64,000 nucleotides of DNA from CAWBRT01 sp963832785 (GCA_963832785.1 CAWHVF010000009.1:1-64000); one strand, 5' to 3'; numbered from the stretch's first letter, positions 8,918-17,937 are shown. The notes: generated by a model from the letters alone, not told the origin. Made by a program: numbers and translations.

Positions 8918-10237
8918 ATGGCAAAGGAAAAGAGCATTTCCGAAATTAACGAGAAGCTCAAAAAGGGCCAGGCTGTTGTTATGACGGCCATGGATTTCAA
9001 AAAGGAAGTCAGGAGCGGGTACCGTTTCAAAGTGTCCGACGTGGACGTAGTAACTACGGGGACGCGCGGCACCATGTCCGGAACTTCCGCCATGCTGGTG
9101 ATGCCACTGGATATCAACGGGCACAACCAGTCGATCAAGGATCTCCGGTTAAACGGTGTCCCCTGCTTCCCCTATGCCAATCCAGAAAATGCTCCCGGCC
9201 TGGTAGATGTAGTGATTTACGGCACTGCCGAAAGCCATGACTTCAACGGGCGGTACGGCGGAGGCCACGTTTTACGGGACGTCGTCGAGGGCAAGCAAAT
9301 CGAGGTCGAGTGCGTCACCGGCGACGGCAAGAGCACCCTCAGCACCGTCACCCTGGATCAGCTCAAATTCGCCAGACTGTATAACTTCCGGAATGATTTC
9401 CAGAACTATACGATGTTTACCAATGTAAAGAATAGTCCCGCGTACATGCAGAATCCGGGCTCAATTTTCGCCTGCCGGCCCATTCCCCTACTGAGAGGCG
9501 TAACCTTCAGCGGCAGCGGAGAACTCAACCCATTGGAAAACGACAGAACCAGAACGGTGCTCCGATCGGGAACAAGAATTCTGCTCAACGGCGCACCGGG
9601 CGTGATCATCAGCCATGGAACGCGTAGTAACAAGGTTAAGCCCTCCTTGTTCGTTGCTGGTGACCTCTTCAGGATGGATCCCCAGTTCATGGGAGGTTTC
9701 AAGACCAGCATTGCGGTTGAGGTTACGAATGGGATCGCTATTCCATTTCCGATCACTTCCATGGAGGTCCTCGACGGCCTCTCCAATAGCCTCGACGAGA
9801 ACATCCCGCTCCCGGTGGCCGATCTTTCCGACAGAGTCAATTTGATCAGCATTACCTACTCCGATGTGTGGAAGAACGCCCGGAAGGAAGTGGAATTCGA
9901 CCCCGACCGCTGCATTTGCTGTTCTTTCCAGTGCCCGGCTGAGTACTACTGCCCCATGGGAGCAATTTCGTGGAAAGACAAGAAGATTGACGAAAACCTC
10001 TGTTACGCGTGCGGCGCGTGTACTTCCAATTGCATGGGCGGAGCTTTCAAAGGCAAAGGCGACGCTGCACCGCGCGGGAGCATGGGAACCGTCAACATTT
10101 TTGACCGGGATGTCCCCATCATCTTCAGACAGTCCAATCGCTTCAGGTCCGAGAAGCTGGCAGTTCACCTTAAGGAAGTTATGGAAAAGGGTGAATTCCT
10201 GCTTACGGACTCGGATCTGGAACTAAACCTACACTGA
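8918..10237 (+). CDS. DUF39 (HcyBio) protein with C-terminal 2x[4Fe-4S] domain
   Basis: 439 residues. The N-terminal about 320 are DUF39 (homocysteine biosynthesis/sulfur-incorporation family), with blocks SISEINEKLKKGQAVV, RLNGVPCFPYAN and GTRILLNGAPGVIISHGT. The C-terminus is ferredoxin-like: CICCSFQCPAEYYCP (about 332-346) and CYACGACTSNC (about 360-370). The same architecture is found in 'methanogenesis marker 16' metalloproteins. The conserved Cys of the family loop (usually G-x-M-C-S-S-G) reads here GTMSGTSA, with Ser. If my alignment is right, this paralogue has lost a catalytic Cys and may serve as the electron-transfer partner. GGGGAG precedes ATG 8918. Confidence 0.82.
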   Translation: MAKEKSISEINEKLKKGQAVVMTAMDFKKEVRSGYRFKVSDVDVVTTGTRGTMSGTSAMLVMPLDINGHNQSIKDLRLNGVPCFPYANPENAPGLVDVVIYGTAESHDFNGRYGGGHVLRDVVEGKQIEVECVTGDGKSTLSTVTLDQLKFARLYNFRNDFQNYTMFTNVKNSPAYMQNPGSIFACRPIPLLRGVTFSGSGELNPLENDRTRTVLRSGTRILLNGAPGVIISHGTRSNKVKPSLFVAGDLFRMDPQFMGGFKTSIAVEVTNGIAIPFPITSMEVLDGLSNSLDENIPLPVADLSDRVNLISITYSDVWKNARKEVEFDPDRCICCSFQCPAEYYCPMGAISWKDKKIDENLCYACGACTSNCMGGAFKGKGDAAPRGSMGTVNIFDRDVPIIFRQSNRFRSEKLAVHLKEVMEKGEFLLTDSDLELNLH

Positions 10238-10259
10238 GGGCCATCAAGGACTAAGAGCA

Positions 10260-11600
10260 ATGAGAGAAACGGGATTGCAGGTCAGCGGCGAGACCTTCGC
10301 GGCAGAGATCAAAAAATGTATTGAGTGTGGCACTTGTCTCCATTCCTGTCCGGTGTACCGGGAAAGCCACGATGAAAGGTATTCGTCTCGGGGGCGCAAT
10401 CACCTGGTGCGGGAACTAGGCTACGACGGCGGGGAACTGACAAGCGGAGAATACAAAACAATCTTCGAGAAATGCCTGCTTTGCGGTCGATGTGTATCCG
10501 GTTGTCCCCGCGGAGTGCGCAACGATCTGGTGGTTCTGCAGGCGAGAGAAGAAATCATTAGGCGGCAGGGGCTGTCCTTCGGTAAGTCGATAGTCTTCCG
10601 ACGGCTGATGGCCAACCGGGAGTCAATGGGCAAAGTACTTCGCCTGGCATCGAAAGTCCAGTGGGCTGTGCCGACAACCAGGAAGCAAGGCGTGGCCGAA
10701 GATCGCAAAGTGCTCAGGCATCTTCCTCTTTACTTTCTGGGCATGGGGAGAGGGATGCAGCTCCCATCCATCTCCAGTGAGTTTCTGAGCGAAACCCTTC
10801 CGGAGTTGAATCCACCTATCGGCAAGGTCAAGGGGCGAAGCCTGCGGGCTGCCTATTTCGCCGGTTGCATTACGGAGTACGCTCTTCCCAACGTAGGGAA
10901 GTCCATCGTCAGGGTGCTGAATAAACTGGGCGTAGAGGTCTTCTTCCCCAGAAATCAGGTTTGCTGCGGCATTGCCGTAGCGGCGAACGGCGATGTGGAA
11001 ACGGCCAGAGAAATGGCCCTGCGCAATCTGGAAATCCTGTCCGAGACAAACGCCGACCTGATCATCACTGGTTGTGCTACTTGCGGATCGACCTTGAAAG
11101 AGGGCTGGACAAGCCTCTTTTGGCATGATGATGAGCGGAGAGCCATTTTTAAAAAGCTTGCCGGGAAGGTTAAAGATTTTTCGGAAGTATTGGTCGACCT
11201 CGCCGACTTCAAACCTCTGAGATACCAGTCCAAACTTCCCGACAATGTGCGCTTAACTTACCACGATCCATGCCACCTGGCGGGGTACCAGGGTGTGGTG
11301 GTGCAGCCCAGGAGAATCCTGCGGAAAGCCTTCGGGGATAACTTCATCGAAATGGACCACCAGGGATGCTGCGGATGCGGCGGTTCCTTCATGCTGCACA
11401 GCCGCGACCTTTCGGAAAGGATTGCAAACGAGAAAGTTGCAGCAATAGAAAGGACCGGCGCGGATGTGGTGGTGAATACCTGCCCCGGCTGCATGATCCA
11501 ACTAATCAATGAACTGGACAAGCACGCCTTATCGCAACAGGTCCTTCATTTGGCTGAAGTTGTCGAACAGATGGAGGACAACGGGGAGGGCAGACGGTGA
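10260..11600 (+). CDS. CCG-domain iron-sulfur oxidoreductase (GlpC/HdrD-like)
   Basis: 446 residues. Two N-terminal 4Fe-4S motifs, CIECGTCLHSCPVYRES (about 20) and CLLCGRCVSGCPRGV (about 78), are followed by two cysteine-rich CCG domains: FAGCITEY...QVCCGIAV (about 201-240) with CATCG, and DPCHLAGY...GCCGCGGSFM (about 338-380) with CPGC. CCG domains bind noncubane 4Fe-4S clusters that act on disulfides in HdrB/D and on quinone-linked dehydrogenases in GlpC/LutA/GlcF. No haem or membrane segments are seen. Within this operon a disulfide or persulfide reductase role is attractive, but GlcF-like electron transfer is equally allowed. The stop overlaps the GTG start of the next gene (GTGA). Confidence 0.85.
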   Translation: MRETGLQVSGETFAAEIKKCIECGTCLHSCPVYRESHDERYSSRGRNHLVRELGYDGGELTSGEYKTIFEKCLLCGRCVSGCPRGVRNDLVVLQAREEIIRRQGLSFGKSIVFRRLMANRESMGKVLRLASKVQWAVPTTRKQGVAEDRKVLRHLPLYFLGMGRGMQLPSISSEFLSETLPELNPPIGKVKGRSLRAAYFAGCITEYALPNVGKSIVRVLNKLGVEVFFPRNQVCCGIAVAANGDVETAREMALRNLEILSETNADLIITGCATCGSTLKEGWTSLFWHDDERRAIFKKLAGKVKDFSEVLVDLADFKPLRYQSKLPDNVRLTYHDPCHLAGYQGVVVQPRRILRKAFGDNFIEMDHQGCCGCGGSFMLHSRDLSERIANEKVAAIERTGADVVVNTCPGCMIQLINELDKHALSQQVLHLAEVVEQMEDNGEGRR

Positions 11601-12472
11601 GCGATAGAAAGAGTATTCAGGAAATCAACGAAAAAATTCAAGCCGGCAAAGCCAAGATCGGCACCGACGTCGAGTTGCAGCAGCAGTTGCGGGAGGGAGT
11701 GGGCCCGTGTTCCATCGATTTGGATGTCTTGATTACTGCTTTCAGCAGCAGTATATGCGGTTGTGCGGCGATGCTGCTGATTCCGGTGTCGGAACGTAGT
11801 AAGTTCACGCGGGCAAGGAAGATATGGCTCAACGGTGTTGAGGGATATCCCGGTCCCGCCCCCAACGAGCGGCTTGGCGTAGTGGATACCCTGATATTCG
11901 CCGACCGCAGAATCGAAGGTGATTCCGGCAAATTGGCCGCGGGTACCAAGTTGCTGCTGGACCTCCTAGATGGAAGTGAAATCCAGGTGAAGTGCCTGTC
12001 GGAGGAAGGGGGCGTTTTCCACAATCGATGCAGGATCAAGGATCTCGAGTTTGCCAGGATGGTAACCTACAACACTTTCATCCCCGAGCGGGTAAGCAAA
12101 CTTGTGGGTTCCAGACCGGGAGGAGCTTCCGCGTTGGCTCCGGCCGGCACCAAAATCCTTCTGAACGGCTCAACCGGAATCGTTGTGGGGCCTGGAACTA
12201 GAAGCCGGACAGGACGCGAATCCTTCTCGCTCTCTGCCAGCATGTTCGAAATGAACCGAAAGAGCATCGGCATGGGCGGGGAGGATGTAACGATCTCAGT
12301 CGCTATACCTATACCCATAGTTAATAACGAAATCAAATCCAGTATTTGCAGCTCGCTGTTGCTCCGTTGTTATCCCGAGCTATCCAATCCTATCGATGCG
12401 GATGCCGCGTCGTATCTGAAAGGTCTTGTGGCGGAGGGACACTTTAGGCTCACGGACGCACCGTTCGAGTAA
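11597..12472 (+). CDS. Second, short DUF39 (HcyBio) protein
   Basis: 291 residues from GTG 11597. It is paralogous to the gene at 8918 (shared SIQEINEKIQAGKA, IWLNGVEGYPG and GTKILLNGSTGIVVGPGTR) but without the ferredoxin tail. It keeps cysteines where the longer paralogue has lost them: SSSICGCAAML (around residue 50) and KCLSEEGGVFHNRC (around 130). These correspond roughly to the two Cys positions proposed to handle persulfide in archaeal DUF39 proteins, so this may be the sulfur-transfer subunit and the longer one its redox partner. Last gene of the operon; no clear terminator follows. Confidence 0.78.
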   Translation: MSDRKSIQEINEKIQAGKAKIGTDVELQQQLREGVGPCSIDLDVLITAFSSSICGCAAMLLIPVSERSKFTRARKIWLNGVEGYPGPAPNERLGVVDTLIFADRRIEGDSGKLAAGTKLLLDLLDGSEIQVKCLSEEGGVFHNRCRIKDLEFARMVTYNTFIPERVSKLVGSRPGGASALAPAGTKILLNGSTGIVVGPGTRSRTGRESFSLSASMFEMNRKSIGMGGEDVTISVAIPIPIVNNEIKSSICSSLLLRCYPELSNPIDADAASYLKGLVAEGHFRLTDAPFE

Positions 12473-12475
12473 GCG

Positions 12476-12754
12476 GTTGTGGATTAATTCAAACGGCTGC
12501 TTCTGCGAGAAGTTTACGTTCTGCCATGGTGAGGTTAAGGAACTCGGCCTTGTGGTTAGACCCGCTCTAATTCACTGCCGTACGGATTTTCGAGAACCTC
12601 CTCGGGTACTCTTTGAAGCAGGCAGGGATTCAAGAGCTTCGACGCCGAGGTTAGGGTCACTGCTCATGCAAATGTCTCCGCATCCGCGATGCTCAGTGCC
12701 CGCCGACATCGAGGCTGGCATCTGGACCCCGCGTAACCCAGCTTTCTGGGCACG
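12476..12754. other. Intergenic, no gene seen
   Basis: Between the DUF39 operon and the transposase remnant. No plausible coding frame, strong hairpin or RNA gene was seen. It probably includes the lost left part of the neighbouring IS. Confidence 0.4.
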
Positions 12755-13407
12755 TACCCTGTACTCGGCTTCGAGGTGTGCGAGCGAACCATCTCTCGCT
12801 GGATACGACAGGCACAGCGGAACCCGGAATCGGCAAAGCGCTGGTTGACCTTCCTGCGGAATCACCGGGAAGCCGTTGCGGCCATGGACTTCTTTACCGT
12901 TCCCCCCTCACATTTGGAGTTTTGTACTGCTTCTTTATCATTGCCCACTACCGCCGGCGCATTCTGCACTTCAACGTCACCCGCAATCCGACTGGCGCCT
13001 GGGTGATGCAACAGCTGCGTGAAGCCTTTCCCTTTCAATCCGTTCCCAAGTATCTGATCTTTGATCGCGACTCCAAGTTCGGCCCCGAAGTAGTGGCGGC
13101 GGTCCGAGCTTTGGGCAGCAAACCAACTCGCACCTCGTTCCAGAGTCCCTGGCAGAACGGGGTTGCCGAGCGTTGGGTGGGAAGTTGCCGCCGAGATCTG
13201 CTTGATCATGTCATTGCAATCAATGAGCGCCACCTGAAAAGGCTCCTGGCCGAGTACGTTTGTTATTACCACGAGGACCGAACGCATCTCGGCCTCGGGA
13301 AGGAAACGCCCCACCGGCGTGCCGTTCAGAGGCGACGTGGATCAGAGCGAGTTGTTTCTCGATCCCGTTTGGGCGGACTGCATCATCGCTACGATCTCGC
13401 CGCCTGA
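12755..13407 (+). pseudogene. Degenerate integrase-core (rve) transposase
   Basis: The N-terminal part (VLGFEVCERTISRW..., NPESAKRWLTFLRNHREAVA, MDFFTVP) lies in one frame. From about 12906 the sense moves to another frame (LTFGVLYCFFIIAH, RRRILHFNVTRNPTGAW, FQSPWQNGVAERWV, HLGLGKETP) and ends LGGLHHRYDLAA at 13407. The shift lies in a run of C's (GTTCCCCCC), consistent with loss of one base. The catalytic-core residues of the DDE integrase fold (MDFF; FDRDSKF; NGVAERW) are recognisable. The N-terminal helix-turn-helix region is missing. It is a dead IS copy; a second, shorter copy lies inverted at 17938-18345. Confidence 0.8.
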
Positions 13408-13540
13408 GAGTTTTGACTCGAAACGGATACCAAGCCACGGGAGTCCTCTGCCTGCGTTGCAAATTTTACTCAGATTTTCCGCCGGCTTCCGCGCTCCGAC
13501 ATAACCACCCGTGCTACCTCGCCAACAATTCCGGGACTTT

Positions 13541-13576
13541 CTTGCCAGGAACGAGGCTGCGTTTAATTTTGGCAAA
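13541..13576 (+). repeat. Conserved IS tail, inverted match to 17938-17975
   Basis: The segment around TTGCCAGGAACGAGGCTGCG and the following TTTAATTTTGGC recurs, with a few changes, on the minus strand at 17938-17975, at a similar distance beyond the transposase C-terminus. It probably marks the conserved 3' end of the IS. The sequence between it and the transposase stop has diverged. Confidence 0.55.
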
Positions 13577-13639
13577 GGACAACTTTAAATCAGATCAGGT
13601 TTTTGGACATTACGCAGATCATGTCTCAGCTATTACACA

Positions 13640-16189
13640 TTACTTTGTCGCTGGGAGTGGACGCGCCGTCGTCTGGACTGCCTGGGTAAACACGTCCACC
13701 TTCACTGGAACCGGCTTAGCCTTGAAATAAAAATCCAGCGATTGTACTCCTAAGTAGCCTGTTACCCCAGCCCGTTTCAGACCAACGAGCTTAATCGACT
13801 TTTTGTCCTTGGCAAGGGTATAAAAAATGCTGGTTTTCTTGAAGCTGACGTGATCAAGATCGTCGAACGTTCCGGTCACCACGGCGGAGTCCTGGTTAAG
13901 CAGCACCGCCCCGGTAACCACCGGTGTCGCCGGCGAGCCAGGCAAGGTTACAGCCGGAATCGCAACCGCTTCTGGGGCCTCGCCCTTCCGCGTTATTACC
14001 AGAAACTTGTACTGTTCGATCTGTTTTGCGCTCAGAGTCACGAGCCGCAGGTTGTCCTCGGTGCCGGCCCCGGCATTGTTCCCACTGATCTTCTCCAGCG
14101 TAACGTCGGGATCGACCTGCGTCACCAAACTCAACCGATTTCCGTAGAGCAAAAATTGCCCAGCATCTTTGGAAAGCTTAAGCGCCACGAGCCGGTCCGC
14201 CTGGCTCAACGCCGAAAGCTTGTTCCCGTCAAGCGCGTCTTCGCTGAGCAGGGAATGCTCGAACGTTTGATTTACATCTGCAAGCATGGGCTTCATCGTT
14301 ATGATCGGCGATGCAAGCAGTGTCGCCGTCGGTATCGTCAGTCCAAGAGTTTTGAGATAGACATGGCCGGCCGGACGATCCGGAGCAGTGGGCGGCGGTA
14401 CTGGAACTCCATCACATTCGCTCCCAACCGGCCAACGCCGCCTCCGCTCGATCGGCGCATCCGACAGCCCATATGCCTTTCCCGCAACCGTCAGAAGCAT
14501 CGGGTCCATCTCGATCCCGGGAGGCGGTTCCTTGGCATCCCCGCTAACAGGCTGACAGTATGAGACGACCACGTGGCTTAATGTTGCGTCCAGAGCTGAA
14601 ACCGACGTTGTCACGCGCTGCGGCGCCATCTTGCTGTCGCGCGAAATGACGAGCTGCACCCGATCTCCGCTACGGGAAACCAGAAACGCCTTCTTGCTCA
14701 TCAGATCGTTGGCCGTTGCCACGAAACGAATCGCACTAGGTTCTCGAACCAGCCCTGATGGCAGGTCCGAAAGAATAGTGTTGCCGATCTGAACGTAGGT
14801 TCCCTGCAGGAAGTTATCTTCCAAGCGCACGGACACCAGTCCCCCGCCGAGATCGTCCCAGCTATCCACGCTCAGTGAGGGTTTGATGGCATTCAAACGG
14901 TATGCCAGCACCGGGTAGCTATATAGCGTCGTGCGCTTCCCACGCAGCTCATCGCCCACCAAGCCCGTCTTGCGATCGAATCGCCGCCACAGTGTTCGCA
15001 CTGTCATCACGCCGAGCTGGTCGACCGATTGCGTCTCCGGAAACGCAATTTGGGCGATGATCTTGCGCCGTTCCGATCCCACATATCGCTTTCCGAGAAC
15101 TGGCCGGAAAATCCAGCGAACTCCAATGCACCGGTTTGGACAGTAGAGTTTCAAGTCATGCGGGGACGGCTCGAAAACCTGTGCCAGGGTATCTTGGTCT
15201 TGCACGAGGAAATACTGATTGCGGCCGAACAGGAAGCTTCCCGAAGCACCGAGGAACTGCGTGGCAAATCCGGCTCCCAAACCGGTTGAAGTGTTTCGTA
15301 CCGCCGCCGTATTGTAAGTTTTCTCGCTCGGCAAGATCGCCGTTACGGCTGGCGCTGTATCCTCCAGTTGCTCGCAATTAGAGACAATGACCTCCACGAC
15401 AGCCGCTTCATCCTGCTCTTCTCTCGTGGGCGCCACAGTTACATCAAAACCGATCGTCGCCCGCGGCCTCATGTTGAAATGCAAGCCACCCGTATCCCTA
15501 ATCCTCAACATCCGGTCCGAGAGCGCCCCTTCATATTCCAGCAACTGCGTGTTCAACCTTGAAACCAGTTGCAGTTGCTCGGACAATACCGCCGAGGACT
15601 GCACTGAAAACCCGGTCGTGATCGCCGCCGGAGCCGCTGGAGCTGTAGCCATTGGCACGGAGAAGGTCGGCCGCGTCGTCTGGATCTGTTCCGTCGCTGG
15701 GTTCGAAGTCGTTTGCGTGTTCAGTTGGTTGTTCGACACCGGTACGGAGACCCCATTGCTTGCCGATGTCCCAGTACTTACCGTGTTCGTCTGAACCGTC
15801 TGGGTGTTAGGAATCGCGGTCGTGGTTACCTGCTGATTGGTTGCCGGACCTTGAATGTTTATCGACCCGGCGGCAAACCTTTGATCTACTCCGCTCACAT
15901 TGCCAAGATGCGACGTGAGGGAGGCTTGGTCCAAACCCGAGAGCGCCGCCAGCCGCGCAAAATTCGATTCCAGTTGTTGCTGCAACACAGCATCGTCGTA
16001 CGTCTTGGGGTCCTCAACGAAGATCTCTTTGGGAGCACTTCGCCGAAGAGGCGGTAAACCACATGGCGAAAGCGTGGGCGTCTTAGCCACTCCGCGTTCC
16101 GGGGCAGGCGCAGGCGCCGAAACCTGGCACATACCGTACTGACCAGCAAGTATGCTGATCATCAAAGCCGCAATCCTTTTCGTCAGCAT
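13640..16189 (-). CDS. Large secreted protein of unknown function (849 aa)
   Basis: I start at ATG 16189 because GGGAGGAG lies four bases upstream; an earlier ATG at 16219 lacks this. The N-terminus MLTKRIAALMISILAGQYGM is a signal peptide, followed by a Pro/Ala-rich stretch. Residues about 100-190 are a Thr/Asn/Val/Gln-rich low-complexity linker. A helical segment (VLSEQLQLVSRLNTQLLEYEG) and beta-rich, probably extracytoplasmic domains follow to the C-terminus. Four to six scattered Cys could form disulfides. I recognise no enzyme motif. It sits between two inverted IS remnants. Ig-like or IPT-like surface domains are conceivable from the alternating beta pattern, but this is a guess. Confidence 0.75.
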   Translation of the reverse strand: MLTKRIAALMISILAGQYGMCQVSAPAPAPERGVAKTPTLSPCGLPPLRRSAPKEIFVEDPKTYDDAVLQQQLESNFARLAALSGLDQASLTSHLGNVSGVDQRFAAGSINIQGPATNQQVTTTAIPNTQTVQTNTVSTGTSASNGVSVPVSNNQLNTQTTSNPATEQIQTTRPTFSVPMATAPAAPAAITTGFSVQSSAVLSEQLQLVSRLNTQLLEYEGALSDRMLRIRDTGGLHFNMRPRATIGFDVTVAPTREEQDEAAVVEVIVSNCEQLEDTAPAVTAILPSEKTYNTAAVRNTSTGLGAGFATQFLGASGSFLFGRNQYFLVQDQDTLAQVFEPSPHDLKLYCPNRCIGVRWIFRPVLGKRYVGSERRKIIAQIAFPETQSVDQLGVMTVRTLWRRFDRKTGLVGDELRGKRTTLYSYPVLAYRLNAIKPSLSVDSWDDLGGGLVSVRLEDNFLQGTYVQIGNTILSDLPSGLVREPSAIRFVATANDLMSKKAFLVSRSGDRVQLVISRDSKMAPQRVTTSVSALDATLSHVVVSYCQPVSGDAKEPPPGIEMDPMLLTVAGKAYGLSDAPIERRRRWPVGSECDGVPVPPPTAPDRPAGHVYLKTLGLTIPTATLLASPIITMKPMLADVNQTFEHSLLSEDALDGNKLSALSQADRLVALKLSKDAGQFLLYGNRLSLVTQVDPDVTLEKISGNNAGAGTEDNLRLVTLSAKQIEQYKFLVITRKGEAPEAVAIPAVTLPGSPATPVVTGAVLLNQDSAVVTGTFDDLDHVSFKKTSIFYTLAKDKKSIKLVGLKRAGVTGYLGVQSLDFYFKAKPVPVKVDVFTQAVQTTARPLPATK

Positions 16190-16208
16190 CGAGCTCCTCC
16201 CAGAACGA

Positions 16209-16625
16209 CTAGGCGGCATTCGGACAACTGGCGATCAAAACAAGATAGAAGACGCGCACACCGCCGATTGTCCCTGAATTTCCTCCGACCTCGACACAAG
16301 CCCCTTCCTGATACCCCTGACCTTTTATGTAGTTCGTCGCTCCTCTAATATCGTCCGGGTTACCGTTCTGTTTTGCTAGAAGTTCATTCAGGGGAGGATT
16401 GTTGGCGGGTTCTTTCGAACATTGGCAAAGCCGTGTTTCACCGCTAATGAAACGAAGTTTCCCTCTAAGGTGGGTCACGGGCACCTCCATTGGACCGGAA
16501 GACGTGAAGACTGCTAATCCCGGCACGACACCCGAGAATGGTTTCACTGAAGAGTACAACAGTCCCGTTAGCGGTGGAAGTGAAATTTTGTGACGAGTCC
16601 TGTTGCTCTTTGCGAACGGACACAA
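16209..16625 (-). CDS. Hypothetical protein (up to 138 aa)
   Basis: Open frame directly upstream of the 849-aa secreted protein on the same strand, ending 20 bp before its start. The full frame begins at a TTG (16625); an internal ATG at 16490 would give 93 residues (MEVPVTHLRGKLRFISGETR...). Neither has a good ribosome site. The Cys content (CQCSK; EGACVEV; IASC) and Asn-rich centre resemble a small extracytoplasmic protein, but no signal peptide is clear. Coding status is uncertain. Confidence 0.4.
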   Translation of the reverse strand: MCPFAKSNRTRHKISLPPLTGLLYSSVKPFSGVVPGLAVFTSSGPMEVPVTHLRGKLRFISGETRLCQCSKEPANNPPLNELLAKQNGNPDDIRGATNYIKGQGYQEGACVEVGGNSGTIGGVRVFYLVLIASCPNAA

Positions 16626-17252
16626 CGATCCTGCATTTCAACCAGTGACCCCGAACACTCGTCTCTGGGCGGCACGGTTGAAGCTGTGCCCTGCCCAAAG
16701 TGAGTTACAGACTTCTAGCTTCCGGTGCGGGCTTAGAACGGCAGCGCCCGAATATTAACAGAGGGTGCAGGCGCCACTCCAGTGCGAATGACGACCACAT
16801 CGTTGGATACAAGTTGAGTGCTTTCCATGAGATTGGCAGATTGCTGAAGGTATCGCTCGCGGTCTTCCGAAGTCGCAACCAGGAGGCATTTGCTATAGGC
16901 GAGTCCGGGAACGCGGTCACGGACGGCTGCTTATCGTAATACCCTGCTAGGCTGGGTCCATGTTCTTTTCTTCGTGGGCCGCTTCGTACCGCATCGCAAA
17001 GAGAGCATGCCTATCGCAAATCGTCTCGTCCAGACGGCCTAAAATCCACGCTTATGATGAATCCCTCACCCTCCACCAGTCCTTGTCGTTCAGCAACTTA
17101 CAAGCCGGAGTGCCATGAGGAGTGCGAATTTTCGAGGTCGTGGCGCGGCTGTGTGGCATACTGTGCGCGTAGCTGGAAACTATTGCGATGGCAAGATCCC
17201 AACTCTGCCAAATGCAGTCAGAGGTGGGCCGCCAGCCGGGAGCGTATGCGAG
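16626..17252. other. Intergenic, 0.6 kb, no supported gene
   Basis: Short frames on both strands have no ribosome sites or recognisable sequence. The only structure noted is the 28-bp direct repeat unit at 17027-17054. It looks like decayed or regulatory DNA upstream of the 17253 gene. Confidence 0.4.
17027..17054 (+). repeat. 28-bp direct repeat, left copy
   Basis: CGTCCAGACGGCC, two variable bases, AAATCCACGCTTA. It recurs at 17890-17917 with 26 of 28 bases identical. The two copies flank the 17253-17828 gene. The right copy lies about 20 bp from the IS tail, so the left copy may be the footprint of a lost IS copy. Confidence 0.7.
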
Positions 17253-17828
17253 ATGGCAGAAAGAACCACGAATCCGACTTGGCTGCAAGAGCTCAGGACC
17301 TCACTCAAGACGCAGACCGCGACTTGGGTCGCCGCGTTCGTGATCGGCATCCTCACCCTGTTCTCCGGTCGGATTACGGAATCAGTGAAGTTCGCCATGA
17401 ACCGCGCGGATTTGCGCACCAAGCAGTACGAGGAACTCGCGAAAGATATTAGCGGGTACATCTTCGCCGCTGAGTTGACGACCGAGTTTATAGAGAACAG
17501 CTGGACGACGAAGAAAACGCTGGCAGATTTAAATACGGATTACAACAAGTCCATAACATCACTGCGAATTAATGAATTCGTATACGCCGCTTGGGTTAAG
17601 AAATATTGGGATACAGGGAAGTTGTCAGAATTCGACGCGTTTATGAAGTCGGTTGCCGAATTCGATAAGGCTGTCCACTCACTCAATGATGAGTATGAAA
17701 AGGTCGTCCTCACGGAAAAGCAGGATAAGATCGATCCGGTGCGCGCCAAGAAAGCCGTGGAGCAAATGAAGCCTATCGCGGCGAAGCTTCGGGTCGACGG
17801 GCGAGCCTTTCTAGAATCTCTCGAGTGA
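17253..17828 (+). CDS. Predicted single-pass membrane protein, unknown function (191 aa)
   Basis: I start at ATG 17253 (MAERTTNPTWLQELRTSLKT), which has GGGAG upstream; longer frames upstream lack sense. After about 24 residues comes a hydrophobic segment WVAAFVIGILTLFSGRI (one membrane pass). It is followed by about 140 charged, largely helical residues (RADLRTKQYEELAKDISGYI and beyond), probably a cytoplasmic helical bundle. No family is recognised. The gene stands alone between 28-bp direct repeats and next to an IS fragment, so it may be accessory cargo. Confidence 0.6.
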   Translation: MAERTTNPTWLQELRTSLKTQTATWVAAFVIGILTLFSGRITESVKFAMNRADLRTKQYEELAKDISGYIFAAELTTEFIENSWTTKKTLADLNTDYNKSITSLRINEFVYAAWVKKYWDTGKLSEFDAFMKSVAEFDKAVHSLNDEYEKVVLTEKQDKIDPVRAKKAVEQMKPIAAKLRVDGRAFLESLE

Positions 17829-17889
17829 TTAGCCGCGGCTCGGCAGCGCTGGCTAACTACAAGAAGATCTTGCCTGCGAGTACCTCTCA

Positions 17890-17917
17890 CGTCCAGACGG
17901 CCACAAATCCACGCTTA
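17890..17917 (+). repeat. 28-bp direct repeat, right copy
   Basis: Second copy of the unit at 17027-17054 (26 of 28 identical), immediately before the inverted IS tail at 17938. Confidence 0.7.
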
Positions 17918-17937
17918 CACCTCAACTCCCTGTCGTT

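Noticed and set aside
12426..12848. Plus-strand frame overlapping the end of the second DUF39 gene
   Set aside because: Overlaps a well-supported gene and the transposase remnant in another frame; no coding character.
16700..16939. Short open frames on both strands
   Set aside because: No ribosome site, no homology pattern, overlapping on opposite strands; not supported as genes.
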